A stretch of DNA of 64,000 nt from Tubulanus polymorphus. Its lineage: Eukaryota; Nemertea; Palaeonemertea; Tubulaniformes; Tubulanidae. The notes beneath the pieces were generated by a model. It was not told where the DNA came from and did no database searches. It saw only the letters and a list, made by a program, of their open reading frames with translations. Numbering within the stretch: position 1 is the stretch's first letter; every line of letters begins with the position of its first letter. Positions 11,218-21,960 of the stretch are shown piece after piece. Both the position numbers and the translations under genes were made by a program. The DNA lies in the NCBI RefSeq assembly GCF_964204645.1, contig NC_134032.1, positions 6,257,175-6,321,174 on the forward strand, in the 5' to 3' direction.

Positions 11218-12925
11218 AATTGTTTCGACCAGAATATGCGCGCGACCCATTCCGGAATTGGATAATTTGTAAACCTGAGAAGCGGTCGGTAGAAAGTTCG
11301 TAATCCGGAATTGATATTCTTGACTCGGAAAATGTTCGATCGAAATCTGTCTAAGGAGGCTATTTCATGAAGTTCGAATATACATTTCTCTGTTGAAATT
11401 ATAAATCAAGAGGTATAGGCGATACCTTTCCTATTTAAGTACTCATCGGACAAATCAAGTCAAGCTAGGGTCAATCATACGTAACATAATAACAAAAATC
11501 AGAACAAAATTGGCAGCACTAGGTATATTGTTATTAACCCTTGGAGAAAATACGATTAATATTAACTTTACAGATAATGAACGACTTTGTATGGTTTCAA
11601 CTATTTTCTGCAAACTCAGATCCCCGCGGAGAAGTACGTCATGCCGTGTATTTAACGGCGACGGCGCAACGAAAACTAAACGATGCTGTTTCGTCGAGTT
11701 CACTGACCAGCCGCACGTCACTGGGATGAGACTCCTGGTCGAGGGCTGTTTTGCCCCGAGGGAACGAAAACCATGCGAACCGAACGTCGACCTCGTAAAA
11801 GGGACGTCTTTATCTGATATAAAAGTTGCCCATACCGCTAGCGATAAGAATTTCGACGTTATGAGCCAATGAGAGTAAGAAGCTATTTAATGATTTTCTT
11901 ATCTAGCATTCCATGCACAAGTAAGATTCCTTGAGTTCATTAATCGTGCTGAGTTCTACTATTTTTGGATCGCCAAAACATTCTTTAAAAATCAGAAGAT
12001 TGGGGCCTGTTTTACTAACCCTTAGAGAAAATCCATCTCCTTAGTAGTCTTCATTCTTTTCTGGTCAAACTTCGCGGGAACGCTGGGTACCACCACGAAC
12101 CACACCACCAATAATGATGTGATGTTGTGCACCGCGATTCATAAACTACTCATTGCATCAACGTATGGAATCATTATTGTAACGGTTTTTATGGCGTACG
12201 AAACATGACTATTCATCACGTTTTAGAAAATAATGTTGGCGTTTAGTGAGCAGTGGCAGCGTTACTTTGACCTGTGTGGAAATATTCATTAACGGTTTAA
12301 ACGGCGTCAATTAAACCATCCATTGACTAATGATTATACGTTTCGAACGCATTTTTTATAGAACGGAAAACATCTGAATGTAACAGCCGATCGTCTGTAC
12401 TTCGACGACCCGTACGGATGGGATATTTACGCCGCTAAAGTTTGGCTGGAATAAGACTTCCGTAGAACGGATGAAATTCACCCGATCGTCACCAAAGGAA
12501 CGATCCACCACATAGGCGTTATCTAGGTCAGAGAATACCATCTGAAATACCAGAAACCGGGAAACGATGATAGATGGTATGATTTCACAGATGGGAACGG
12601 GAATCCCAAGGTAAAAGTGATCGAATCTTTATGGCTTTTCCGACCACATTTCCACCAATTTGTCTTCTTTCAGTGTATCCCATGCCGATTCTTGTTCGTC
12701 TGTCGGGGCCGCAATTTTGTGAATGCACATGATTTCTATCTTGGCGCTGATTAGCTGTTTTTGATTGGATTCGAAGCGATTCGTCGCTAGTAGCCACACA
12801 CTACGCGATTTGCTGCCGATCCTCGGTGACCTTCGGCGATCTTGTCGCCGAATATCTAGCATGCCAGATACTGAGCGATCTTGTCGCCGGCGACGAATTG
12901 TCGGCTGACAATGGTTGCCAGTGAC

Positions 12926-12996
12926 CGCACACTAGGCGACTTCTCGGCGATTTTGTCGCTTGCGACGAAAATTGCCGAGAAATCGCCTAGTGTGCG
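12926..12996. repeat. Near-perfect 34-bp-arm palindrome
   Basis: CGCACACTAGGCGA at the left is mirrored by TCGCCTAGTGTGCG at the right; the arms differ at only a few positions and the turn is about 2 nt. It is the centre of a GC-rich, TTGTCGCC-containing palindromic repeat that extends left to about 12780. Confidence 0.8.
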
Positions 12997-13029
12997 CCCG
13001 GCTTTTACAATGTCGGTTACAAACTTGGT

Positions 13030-13200
13030 TATCCAGACATCCGGTCGTCCGGCGGTCATCCAGTCGGCCGGCGGCCGTCCAATCATCCAGTCGGCCGGTT
13101 GTCCAGTCATCGAGTCCCTCAGTGATCCAGTCGGCCGGTCGTCCAGTCATCCAGCCGCCCAGTCATCAAGTCGGCCGGTCACCGATTCATCCAGTCACCT
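13030..13200. repeat. GC-rich minisatellite (CCAGTCGGCCGGT)n
   Basis: Degenerate tandem copies of CATCCAGTCGGCCGGTCGTC run across about 170 bp. They produce open frames on both strands, rich in Ser/Arg/Pro or Asp/Trp/Thr, which are not genes. It lies in the intron of discoidin copy 2. Confidence 0.85.
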
Positions 13201-14050
13201 AGGGTTAAAACATTAAAAATGAACTAATTCTAACTTAAAACTTAATCGACAACAGTAGAACTGGGTCCAAGAGTTATAGCAGTTAGGGCAACCTCATCTA
13301 GTATTCAGACACGATCAACTCGGACTTTTGGCTTACCCTCCTATTAACCGTCTTCCAATCGTCTCTTTCTTAACCGCCCTAATTTTGACCATTAACTATG
13401 CCGACTGAGCGATCCGCCGGAGTTACTAAGATGTCATGATGATAACATAGCTTATTATTTACCTATGAACACTGAACTCTGCAAAATGATTATTTTGAGA
13501 GGAAAAAAGCCGAATCAACGATAGCGAAATTTTGGGAAAATGGCTTCTAAATTTTGCGCACCCGCCCACTATGGAATCGACTGCCCATAGTCAGTCATAT
13601 TAGAACAAGCCTTACAGACAAACCTTTTAAAACTAATCTTAAAAGTTAAAAATCAACCTATTTGTCTTTATTGTTGTGCAAAGATTAGAGTTGATGTGTG
13701 ATTATTTTTATCATTATGACAGCAGGAAATTCTGCCGAACGGAAAACCCTGACAATGCTTATATAGTGCGAAAATTCCAGCTATACGCTTTTAAGAAATA
13801 ATACAAATCAATTCATATTTCACTTCAAATTTTCAGATATTCGCAGGTAACACCGGCACCGACGCACTTGGTGAAGTACGTCACAGAGTGCGTTTAACAG
13901 CGACGGCGCTACGGTTGGAAGCGACGAAGACAAAACGCTGCTGCTTCGTTCAGTTTACAAATCCGCCTCACGTCACCGGTACGAGACTCAAGGTCGAGGG
14001 CTGCTTCCAGAAATAGGAAATTGACGTTACATATACATGTCCCCGTTATG

Positions 14051-14247
14051 TATGGTGGCTGATTCGGGACATACTAAAAAAATTGTATGTACGGCTACAG
14101 CAACTACAGCAAGGAAATTTTCACATTGGCCCGTTTTTGGGTTTTCTCACGCGAGAAAACCAAAAGTCAAAAAACGGGCCACTGTGAAATGTTTTTAACG
14201 TCGCTCTACAAAAAACTTTTTTAGTATGGCCCGAATCAGCCACCATA
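14051..14247. mobile_element. Fully palindromic MITE, ~197 bp
   Basis: The ends TATGGTGGCTGATTCGGGAC and GGCCCGAATCAGCCACCATA are inverted. A second inverted pair, TGGCCCGTTTTTGGGTTTTC with GAAAACC...AAAACGGGCCA, forms the centre, so the whole unit folds into one long hairpin. No coding potential. It starts 35 bp after the discoidin stop codon. Confidence 0.75.
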
Positions 14248-14662
14248 TGTTATGATATGATGTAATAAAGAATTGAAAAATATCAAATGAAACCGAAAAG
14301 TTGTGGCTAATTCTAGTAGATCTCTCACTTGCCAGGCGAGTGCTTTAACAATTTTAGCAATCGGGGCAACTGACAAATTCTAACTTTTCCTTTAATTCTT
14401 TAGTCCAGGCCAAGTCAGGTCCAGGGAATACGAAATGCAGACGAGGATTTAGCAGATAGTCCTCCACATTGTGTAGGCCTACTTACTCGAGAATGTTTCA
14501 TAATTTTGGAAGGCTCTCAAATCTGCCCCCTGAACAGCCTCTGGAAAGCTATCCACAATGATCTCAAATTCACTGAACGATTTAAAACAATATTTACAAT
14601 ATCGCGTTTGGGTGCGAATAGTATTAGGTCACAGAAGGACATGTGGAAGGAAACCTGGCTTT

Positions 14663-14673
14663 AACTTCACTCA

Positions 14674-14704
<31 letters not shown>

Positions 14705-14815
14705 GCGCAGCTAGCTGCGTTAACTAATGTGAATTGCAGGACACATTGAACATCGACACCTTGAACGCACAGTCCTGGAAGTGGTTTTATCCACAGTGCT
14801 TTACCACGCCCTACC
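14663..14815 (+). rRNA. Isolated 5.8S rRNA-like sequence (probable pseudogene)
   Basis: The first ~110 bases follow eukaryotic 5.8S rRNA closely: GTGGATCACTCGGCTCGTGC, GTCGATGAAGAGCGCAGCTA, AATGTGAATTGCAGGACACA, CATCGACACCTTGAACGCAC. The 3' part, which should form the GC-rich helix, is strongly altered, and the GAATTAATG block reads TTAACTAATG. No 18S 3' end lies upstream and no 28S start downstream, so this is not a rDNA unit. A dispersed 5.8S pseudogene or a SINE-like 5.8S-derived repeat is more likely than a working gene. Confidence 0.6.
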
Positions 14816-15437
14816 ATCCTGGAGTACCTAACTGTGGGTAAAGGTTGCCACGACCGAATGCGTTTCGTCTAACTCGTTAGGGTAGTTTGTATCCTTCACT
14901 CTGATGTATTTCATATTCTTTCACCCGTTACAATAATGGGTATTACTTGTGACAAAGGTAGGAAAGAGGTAGAGACGGAGAAGGGAAAACTTCCGCCTAT
15001 GTAGGTAGTTTTATCACAGTGCTCAACGGCGCTCTGCGATCCTTCTACCCATGTGCGGTACACTGATGACATTAAATGCTCTGCATACGCGCTCAATTTT
15101 CAGTTTTCATCAAATCTCTACCGGAAATCTACCAGTCTTGAATACTTAACTTGTCCTTTTCAATGTCCATGGATCCGTGGATCTGTTCCTAGATATGCCC
15201 TTCTATCATATTTGAAATATGAAATTGATTGATGGACAGGTCATTTATAAACGAAGCTGTCGTGTCAAGCCCCATGGGACTCTTATTAAGCGTTCCTAAT
15301 AGATTCAAAATTAGGAGTAGAATAACGAAACCCTATCTTTTTCTCCTTAAGTGATATCTCTTCTGTGCATGTTTGCAGTCCCGACTTTACCATCGGAGTT
15401 ACTAATAAGTAGCGCCACCTGGTGGATCCTCACTTTT
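14816..15437. other. Intergenic DNA, nothing recognised
   Basis: No gene, RNA or clear repeat boundary was seen before the Helentron-like copy at 15438. Confidence 0.4.
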
Positions 15438-16655
15438 TAGCCCACTTGGGACTTTAGTCCCAGCGGGCTATGCGTTCACTTTTCGTCCGTCCGTTCGTCC
15501 GTTTGGACGTCCGTCCGTCCGTCCGTAGACGGAATCCAGTTATTTTGGGAAGTTTTGAAGACGCTTCAATGTAATGTCTTGATATTTGAGTTACACATGT
15601 ATCTACCCTAAACACATCTTTAGCCCAAAAACTGGCCTTCTCAGATTCAAGATGGCCGACTGGCAGCCATTGTTGTTTGCGCCAAAATCAGCACTTTTTA
15701 TACGTTTTTGAACTTTTTGAGGGAAATTTTGAAGACGCTTTGATCAATTACCTTGATCTTTCGTATATATTTGAATCCCCCAGGGCCCATTAGCATAACA
15801 AAAAATTGGGTCGATCGGACTCAAGATGGCCGTCCTATGACCTTTTTAGTGCCCAAAATGTATCCATTTTGGCCCGAATTCTTTGGAAAGGGCTGTTTTA
15901 TACCTGAGATAGGTATTTTTGATCAGCCAATTATGACGAAATTGGCAGCCATCTTGGTGTTATAGGTACTTATTCGTAGGTGGGAAAAAGTTTTTCGACA
16001 TTATATTGATACCTAAGCATATTTTGTTACCGCAATGAATTAGAAAGTTGTAGATTATAAGGTGTTCTATGACTCCGAAGAGTTTCAAGGTCATTAGTGT
16101 TTGTATATGGCCACCAGGGGGCTTTGAATAATACGTTATCTTAGTATTTCTATATTATATTTGTACCAATGCATATTTTGTTACCACAATCAATTGGAAA
16201 GTTGTAGCTCATGACATCACCTATGATTGTGATCTGTTTTAAGGACATTAGTTATTCTATATGGTCACCAGGGGGCATTCAATAGTGGAATAACTTAGTA
16301 TTTCCTTATTATATTGGTGCATAGGCATATTTTGTTAACAAGATCAATTGCAAAATTGTAGTTCATGGCATATTCTATGATTGTGGCGAGTTTCAAGGTC
16401 ATTGGGTTTTGAATATGGTCACCAGGGGGCGTTGAATTGTAGAATAACTTAGTATTTCCATATTAAATTGGTAACGAGGCGTATTTTGTTATCACAATCA
16501 ATTACAAAATCGTAGCATATGACATGTTCTATGATTGTGGTGAGTTTCAAGGTCATTGGTTTTTGTATACAGGGGGCGTTGAATATTGAAATTGTTAGAT
16601 TGTTGAGCATTTGAAACCACTTCCCAAGTGGGCATGGTGTCCCTGGACCTCTAGT
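15438..16655 (+). mobile_element. Helentron-like non-autonomous element, copy 1
   Basis: It begins with a stem-loop (TAGCCCACTTGGGACTTTAG then TCCCAGCGGGCTA) and a (CGTC)n stretch. A ~450-bp unique arm carries three AAGATGGCCG-type motifs. Tandem units of about 154 bp (each with CACCAGGGGGCGTTGAAT) follow, ending in GGTGTCCCTGGACCTCTAG followed by TTT. The subterminal GCCCACTTGGG at the start returns inverted (CCCAAGTGGGC) near the end. Three other full copies are at 33301, 48479 and 51852. The layout (subterminal inverted repeats, tandem core, CTAG terminus, T-rich flank) resembles Helentron-derived HINE/pearl elements of invertebrates. That assignment is inference. Confidence 0.7.
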
Positions 16656-16984
16656 TTGAGTAATTAATAACTTCATTTACTGCGATTGTTTTTACATTAT
16701 ATATTCATACAATAGGTTATAATATGTACATGTAAATTCAAATCGTTACAATGACGTAGGTAAATATAAAATATAAGAACAAACCAGCGAGGACGATACA
16801 AAAAAGCTTGGTGCTTGTGTTTGCACCGCCCACCTGAGTTACAAAAGAAAAAAAAACAAAGAGAACATGATAAAGAAAAAGAAAAAACAAAGAGAATCTA
16901 TGGGAAAAAAATATATCATGACAAAAAACTTAAAAATATCATTAACACATTGTGATTCTATAGCTTATAACAATGTTATCGAAC

Positions 16985-17095
16985 AACATACATATACATA
17001 CATATACATATACATACTTTCATACACATAAAGACATACATATACATGCACATACGCATATTACACACATATACATATACACACATATATACTTT
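16985..17095. repeat. (CATATA)n / (CATA)n microsatellite
   Basis: An imperfect CATATACATACATATACATA array about 110 bp long with ACAC interruptions. Confidence 0.9.
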
Positions 17096-17435
17096 TTGAC
17101 GTGGAATCCGCAATTGCCACAGAAGTAGCAGTACACCATTGGGCGCGTACTAGGATAAAGCAAAAGGATTGTTTTACATAAAACACGTGTTCTTTAAAGC
17201 AGGGCTGGCGCGTTGTATTTGTTGAAGTGAAAATGTATATTCAATCGCACACAAGAGTCGTCGATCTCTATGCCGTAATCAAATAATAGTCATGAAGCTT
17301 CGAAGCTAATCGATAGCGAACATATGATCGTCGTATTGTTTCAATCAGCATCCATCTACAAAATACTTAAACCTAGCCTACCTCTGGCAGGTTTCGATTG
17401 GTTTCTACCGATTCTGGAATTCACTTTGAGCGCGT

Positions 17436-17676
17436 TTATTTCGACCAGTACGCTCTCCATTCCGCGATATCATCATCTGTAAACCTGAGGGCTGGTTTGT
17501 AATCTGGATAGTATTCCTCAACTGGGATAGGTCCAATCTTAACCTGCCTAAAAGCAAATGGATATCTAGGATTTTTCAGAAGATAATTTCGGCAATGAGG
17601 AAAAGACGCTTTTTGGTTATAACGGCTGTGTTGTTCTTGATGTCGTTTGGATTCTTTCGACTTACGACCAAGCGAC
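17436..17676 (-). CDS. Possible terminal coding exon, unknown protein
   Basis: An open frame of about 79 codons ends with TAA at 17436. It reads protein-like with mixed composition: SKESKRHQEQHSRYNQKA, FPHCRNYLLKNPRYPFAF, KIGPIPVEEYYPDYKPALRF, TDDDIAEWRAYWSK. A possible 3' splice site (CCAAATAG) sits at 17677-17678 after a pyrimidine-rich stretch. I do not recognise the family. No AATAAA signal is close downstream and no upstream exon was found; the second LINE occupies the space to the right. It may be a real last exon or a relic. Confidence 0.35.
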
Positions 17677-17724
17677 CTATTTGGAATTTGGAGAAATTCC
17701 CAACAATAGCAAAAAGGTAAGTAA

Positions 17725-17880
17725 AATGGGGTCATCATTACTCCTAAGTCCCATTGCTCCGAAATCCCAATACTCCGAAGTCCCCATATTCCGAAAACCC
17801 AAAACAGATGAAATGTAGTTAAAGCTGATCCCATTACTCCGAAGTCGCATTATTCCGAGGTCCTAATACTCCGAACAATT
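17725..17880. repeat. Dispersed repeat of the motif ACTCCGAAGTCCCAT
   Basis: Several degenerate copies of TACTCCGAAGTCCCCAT-like sequence. The same motif recurs near 21966-22015 and, inverted, at 61690-61785. The copies are probably ends of a small mobile element. Confidence 0.6.
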
Positions 17881-18154
17881 AATTCGTTAGGGTCAATAAA
17901 GGACGACTGAACTTCGATAAATATGGATTTATTTCACAGTATATATAACAGAAATAGAGAGGAGAGAGCAGTAAAAAGCCGAGGCTTGTAAGAAACTGGC
18001 CCCTAAACCCATCCCGAAACCCAGTTTTCACAGCCATACAACAATCACACAACATATTCACACAACACAATCACATCGAAATCTCTCATACGTATAAATG
18101 CATGCAATATAAATTCGAATCCAAATAAAATTTAATCATACAGGTTCATTATTT

Positions 18155-19240
18155 CTAATAAGATGAAAGTAAGTAAAGTTTTGAATATTTTGACATATCA
18201 GATAATTTCAATATTTTCAGGGATTTAAACAGTAGAGATGTATGGTCAAAGTAGCCCTTTCTAGAAATAATTCTTACAATTTTCTTTTGTAGTAAAAACA
18301 AATTATTAAGATAGGTCTGGTAAGTGCTTGTCCAAATTAAGTTACAGTAATCAAGATATGGGCGAATCAAACTATAATATAGTTGTAACAATTGTTTTGA
18401 GGGAATAAAATATGAAATTCTTCGAATAATACCAAGGTTTTTTGAGATCTTGTTAGAAATGGTCATTATATGCTCCTTCCAGTTAAGATTTTCATCAATC
18501 TGAACACCTAAAAAATTTGTACTACAAACTCTTTCAATATAAATTCCACATATAGATATTTTCAATTCACTTTTCTTTTTTACTCGAATGAAAACCATAT
18601 AATGAGTTTTTTTTCAAATTTAACGAAAGTCAATTAACTTTAAACCACATATCTAAATTTGATAATTCCCTGTTGACCAAAAATTCTAGAGATTTTAAAT
18701 CTTTATGAGATATGAAGGCATAAGTATCATCTGCAAACATTATGAACTGAAATAATTTGAACTGTTGATACAGTCATTAATATATGAAAGAAAAAGTATG
18801 GGACCTAAAATCGAACCTTGCAGAACTCCACAGGTTAATTTTTGCGGAGGGGAAATATGAATCACAACTTGAAATCGTTTTTCAAGGTAGCTGGAAAAAA
18901 ATTTTAGTACAACTCCGCGAAAGCCATAATCATTCAATTTAGCTAGGAGAATTTTATAATCTAAAGTATCAAATGCTCGTGAAAGGTCTAAGTAAATACC
19001 AATTGAGTGTTTGTTGTTATCCAAGTTATCGCTCATCTGGGTACCATCAGAAAAACAAATATTGAAAATATATGCGCTAGTGGACTAGAAATAGTATCAA
19101 TTACGCTTTTCAATACTTTTTGGTTAATGTCATCAAAACCACAATTATTTTTCAATTTAAAGTTTCTGACTATTAATTCTATTTCGTGAGGTAGAATTGG
19201 ATTTAGAAATAAATTATGATCAAGCTGAGGATTCATGAAT
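18155..19240 (-). pseudogene. LINE reverse transcriptase, frameshifted
   Basis: Three frames together give an RT domain: KLKNNCGFDDINQKVLK (about 19170-19115), IYLDLSRAFDTLDYKILL (palm motif A), GVLQGSILGPILF (motif B), the catalytic FADDT near 18735 in another frame, and a C-terminal block FLGVQIDENLNWKEHI and YYSLIRPYLDYCN. Frame changes near 19035 and 18740 and around 18600 separate the pieces. Confidence 0.8.
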
Positions 19241-19567
19241 TTTTCAAAACTTTCTGATTGATTGGGAAAACAATTAGGCTAGATTTGGTCCAACATTAAC
19301 GAAATTGTCATTGAAAGATTTGGCAATTACATCGGGATCTGAAATAAGTTAATTATTGATTTTAAAATCATCTGGATATTTGTTCTTATCAGAATTTCTA
19401 TTCAGTAATTCTTTTATAACTTTCCAAGTGTATAACTGTTATTACCGGCTCGATCAAATTTATGAATAAAATGATTTCTTTTTGCATGGATGATAAGCCT
19501 ATCATAAAAATTTCTGAAGAAAGTGAAGCGTGCTTTTGATGATTGAGTTCGTTGAGTAACATAACGT

Positions 19568-20655
19568 TTATATAATTGTTCTTTGTTTCAGTGATTTCAA
19601 CAATCCTCTAGTCATCCATGGATGCGAATCAGTTTTAAATTTAGAATATTTCTTTTTAACAATAGGTATACAGTCATCATATAGTTTCTTAAAAATACGA
19701 AAGAATTCTGAATATGCAACTGATGCATCAGTCAAGGACGTTATACAATGCCAGTCAGATATCAATAGTTTCCTTCTAAAATTATTACCATTTCTTGCAC
19801 TTATTTCACGATAAGAAAAATATTTGGGGTTTACTTTATTATTAGCATTTCGTTCAAATTGAGCTAAGTTCAAACAAGTGAATATAGGAAAATGATCTTT
19901 TATGTTCCAAATAATAGCACCAGAACTTAGATTGTGGTTAAAGTAGGCATTTGTAAATATATTGTCAATAATAGTTGCTGAAGTATCAGTAACACGAGTA
20001 GGAACATCAATTAGGGGAATAAGAGAATATGACATCTTGGGAGTCAACAAATTTAGTAGTAGGTAAATGGGAAGATGAATGCGATAGATCAACATTAAAA
20101 TCACCCATGATAAAATATCTCTTATTTCAAATGGGAAGAAGAATGCGATAGATCAATATTAAAATCACCCATGATAAAATATCTCTTATTTTTAGTGAGT
20201 TTTTAATAACAGTAAATCTAAATCTCTATTAAAATCGTTCAAACCACTACCTGTCCTATATACCACTCCAATACACATTATTAGATAGTTCAATAAAAAG
20301 ATGTTCAAAACATCAAAAAGAAATATCATTCTTGATATATAGAGCCACCTCCTTTGTACTTTCTACTTAGGAATTTACTTGTAAAACCATCAATATCATA
20401 CATGGATGAATTATCTTCTAAATCGGAGGTCCACGTTTCGGAAAAAACGATAATATCAAACTTACAAATGAAAGATTTGTAAGCGGTGTAAAAATGCTCA
20501 AAATTGTTGTTACAACTCCTCATATTTACATGGAGCAGAGAAAAATTATAACCAATTGGTATATTGTTCAATGAATTTACTTGATAATAATTACAATTAT
20601 TATCAAACGCATTATTTTCCCCTAAATTCATTACCGACGAGATCAAATTAATCAT
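19568..20655 (-). pseudogene. LINE endonuclease and linker, broken
   Basis: The AP-type endonuclease N-terminus (LLHVNMRSCNNNFEHF, DIIVFSETW) is at 20655-20326. Its C-terminal half (VPTRVTDTSATIIDNIFTN, then KDHFPIFTCLN) is at about 20050-19880, followed by the linker with HPWMTRGLLKSL. The middle is disrupted by a 64-bp tandem duplication (20065-20191) and a frame change. In an active element this enzyme nicks the target DNA. Confidence 0.75.
20065..20191. repeat. 64-bp tandem duplication in the LINE endonuclease
   Basis: Two adjacent copies with a 64-bp period, both containing GCGATAGATCAA and ATCACCCATGATAAAATATC, differ at only a couple of positions. This looks like a recent replication-slippage event in the dead LINE. 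Confidence 0.9.
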
Positions 20656-21199
20656 ATACGGTACTTATTTGAAATAATATTAACACTTTCTCGGTGTTGA
20701 AGTATAAAGCTATAGAAGCTGTAAACACAAAATATGAGAAGACTAATACATTTATAATATTTATGTATACCCATATATTCAAGGAAAAATTGATTAATTC
20801 TTACATTTACACTTATATGCTCATCCTTATGGGAAATTGTCCAAACATGCACAATAAAGGGAAAGTTTATAATGAAAAAAATATGCACAAGAATAAAACA
20901 CCACAACATGGTGTTTGATAGATAATTGATATAATAATATAACTTATGTTAAGTATAGCCATATTACATCCTTACGAAATTATTCTAAATTGTAATAGTT
21001 AAATTAAATGTGCGGTAATAAGTTCACGAGGAATCTCATATACAAACATATATACAATTACATATATAATGAGAATTTGTGAATACAAAGTTTATATTGT
21101 TAATGGTTCGTAAAGTTGAAGGCGCTTTTTGTTACCATCCTTTGTCAACGCGATCACCTTACCATTCACTGTCCAGACATTTGTGTATAGGTCCGATTT

Positions 21200-21960
21200 A
21201 ACCGCGCGATTTACGAGCATTACAATTTCACTGCATAAGTCCTCCTTGATCACTAACTTTGTTTTTTTTCCAATAATGTGCGCTTTTTGATAATAGAGTC
21301 CCTCACACCTCGGTTCACAAAACGAACTATTATGTCATCCGGGGTTTTTTCTCACCGTCAACAAATTTAGGGGCCCTACTACGCAGTCTATGGGACAGTT
21401 CAATATCATCATTAGAGATTTTATTTGGTGTTTCCAACGATGGTTTATTATTCAGTGTTTCGACAATTAAATTAGTACAATTCTCGCCCTGTTTCTCGGG
21501 TATTCCATAGACTACGTACTTAGTGATTCCTTCTCGAATATTGGTTATTTTCAATAACGTTTGAAGTCGTTCAAATGATTTTTGTTGCTCCATTTCACGT
21601 TTTAATTCAGCAACATCACGTGTGTGTTGGGACTTCAGATCTGTAATTTCTGTAAATTTGGCTTTATTCGATTGTTCCAGGTCATATAGTCTCTCTTCAG
21701 TACTATGCATCAAATAATGGATCATTTTAGTGTGACTATCGAGCCGTACATTTTAAGTATCCAATATGTCTTGTTTCATGTTAGCAAGGGAGTCAAAGTT
21801 TCCCGTCATGTCCCGCATCATATTGGACAGTTTAGAGGTACTCTCCGGTTCTAAATCTTCGAACGTTGAACTTCTTTCTTTTCGTTTTTAAGTTGAAGGA
21901 GCCCTCTTTGAGTGGCGAGAACCACTAGCACTCTCAATGTCGTGATTGAGATTATATGTT
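21200..21960 (-). pseudogene. LINE ORF1 (coiled-coil, nucleic-acid-binding type)
   Basis: The clearest frame (21725-21330) has a heptad-like coiled coil (TDLKSQHTRDVAELKREMEQ), then VYGIPEKQGEN and ELSHRLRSRAPK. It continues after a shift with IIVRFVNRGVRDSIIKK at about 21340-21290. This is the layout of LINE ORF1 proteins that bind the RNA. Stops upstream (about 21740-21900) break the N-terminus. Confidence 0.65.

Larger units (their letters stand above)
9719..11760 (+). pseudogene. F5/8 type C (discoidin) domain gene relic, copy 1
   Basis: Exon A starts after an AG acceptor at 9717-9718 and encodes AERLYLHDPFG-stop-HTY, then VWVELDFGKMIEINDIVTRG. It breaks near 9870 and resumes at about 10555 with FWVQEYRLKYKDRGDSWYYV. 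Exon B (about 11573-11760) encodes FSANSDPRGEVRHAVYLTAT and, after a frame change, CCFVEFTDQPHVTG and LLVEGCF. This follows the discoidin order: W...DLGK, W-V-x-x-Y...Y, F-x-G-N, L-R-x-E-x-x-G-C. Defects are a TGA where copy 2 has Trp, a ~690-bp interruption of exon A, loss of the GT donor after 10637 and an 11-bp deletion in exon B relative to copy 2. Discoidin domains bind carbohydrate or phospholipid in secreted or membrane proteins; this copy is dead. Confidence 0.65.
12362..14016 (+). pseudogene. F5/8 type C (discoidin) domain gene relic, copy 2
   Basis: Exon A is 12362-12610 (AG acceptor TTTTTTATAG; donor AAG|GTAAAA; 83 codons, phase 0) and exon B is 13837-14016 (acceptor TTTTCAG; 59 codons plus TAG). 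Exon A encodes DRLYFDDPYGWDIYAAKVW and VREYHLKYQKPGNDDRWYDF. Exon B encodes IFAGNTGTDALGEVRHRV and ends TGTRLKVEGCFQK. Joined in phase they span most of a discoidin domain and end two residues after the final conserved G-C. Two in-frame stops in exon A (TAA after VWLE; TAG before VREYH) mark a pseudogene. Copy 1 lies upstream in the same orientation, so this is a tandem duplication in which both copies decayed, with a functional relative possibly elsewhere. Confidence 0.7.
17890..21960 (-). mobile_element. Nearly full-length non-LTR retrotransposon (Jockey/CR1-like)
   Basis: About 4.07 kb in minus orientation: ORF1 (about 21960-21200), endonuclease (about 20655-19900), linker, RT (about 19240-18155) and a 3' UTR with GCCTCGGCTTTTTACTGC and an AATAAA signal near 17925-17935. 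It has the same protein order and similar motifs as the LINE at 796-5350 but differs in sequence, so the two are separate subfamilies. Multiple frameshifts make it inactive. It lies between the unknown exon at 17436 and the sulfotransferase exon. Confidence 0.8.

Noticed and set aside
12856-13216. Several overlapping open frames on both strands
   Set aside because: Produced by the CCAGTCGGCCGGT minisatellite and the adjoining palindrome; no splice or start logic and low complexity.
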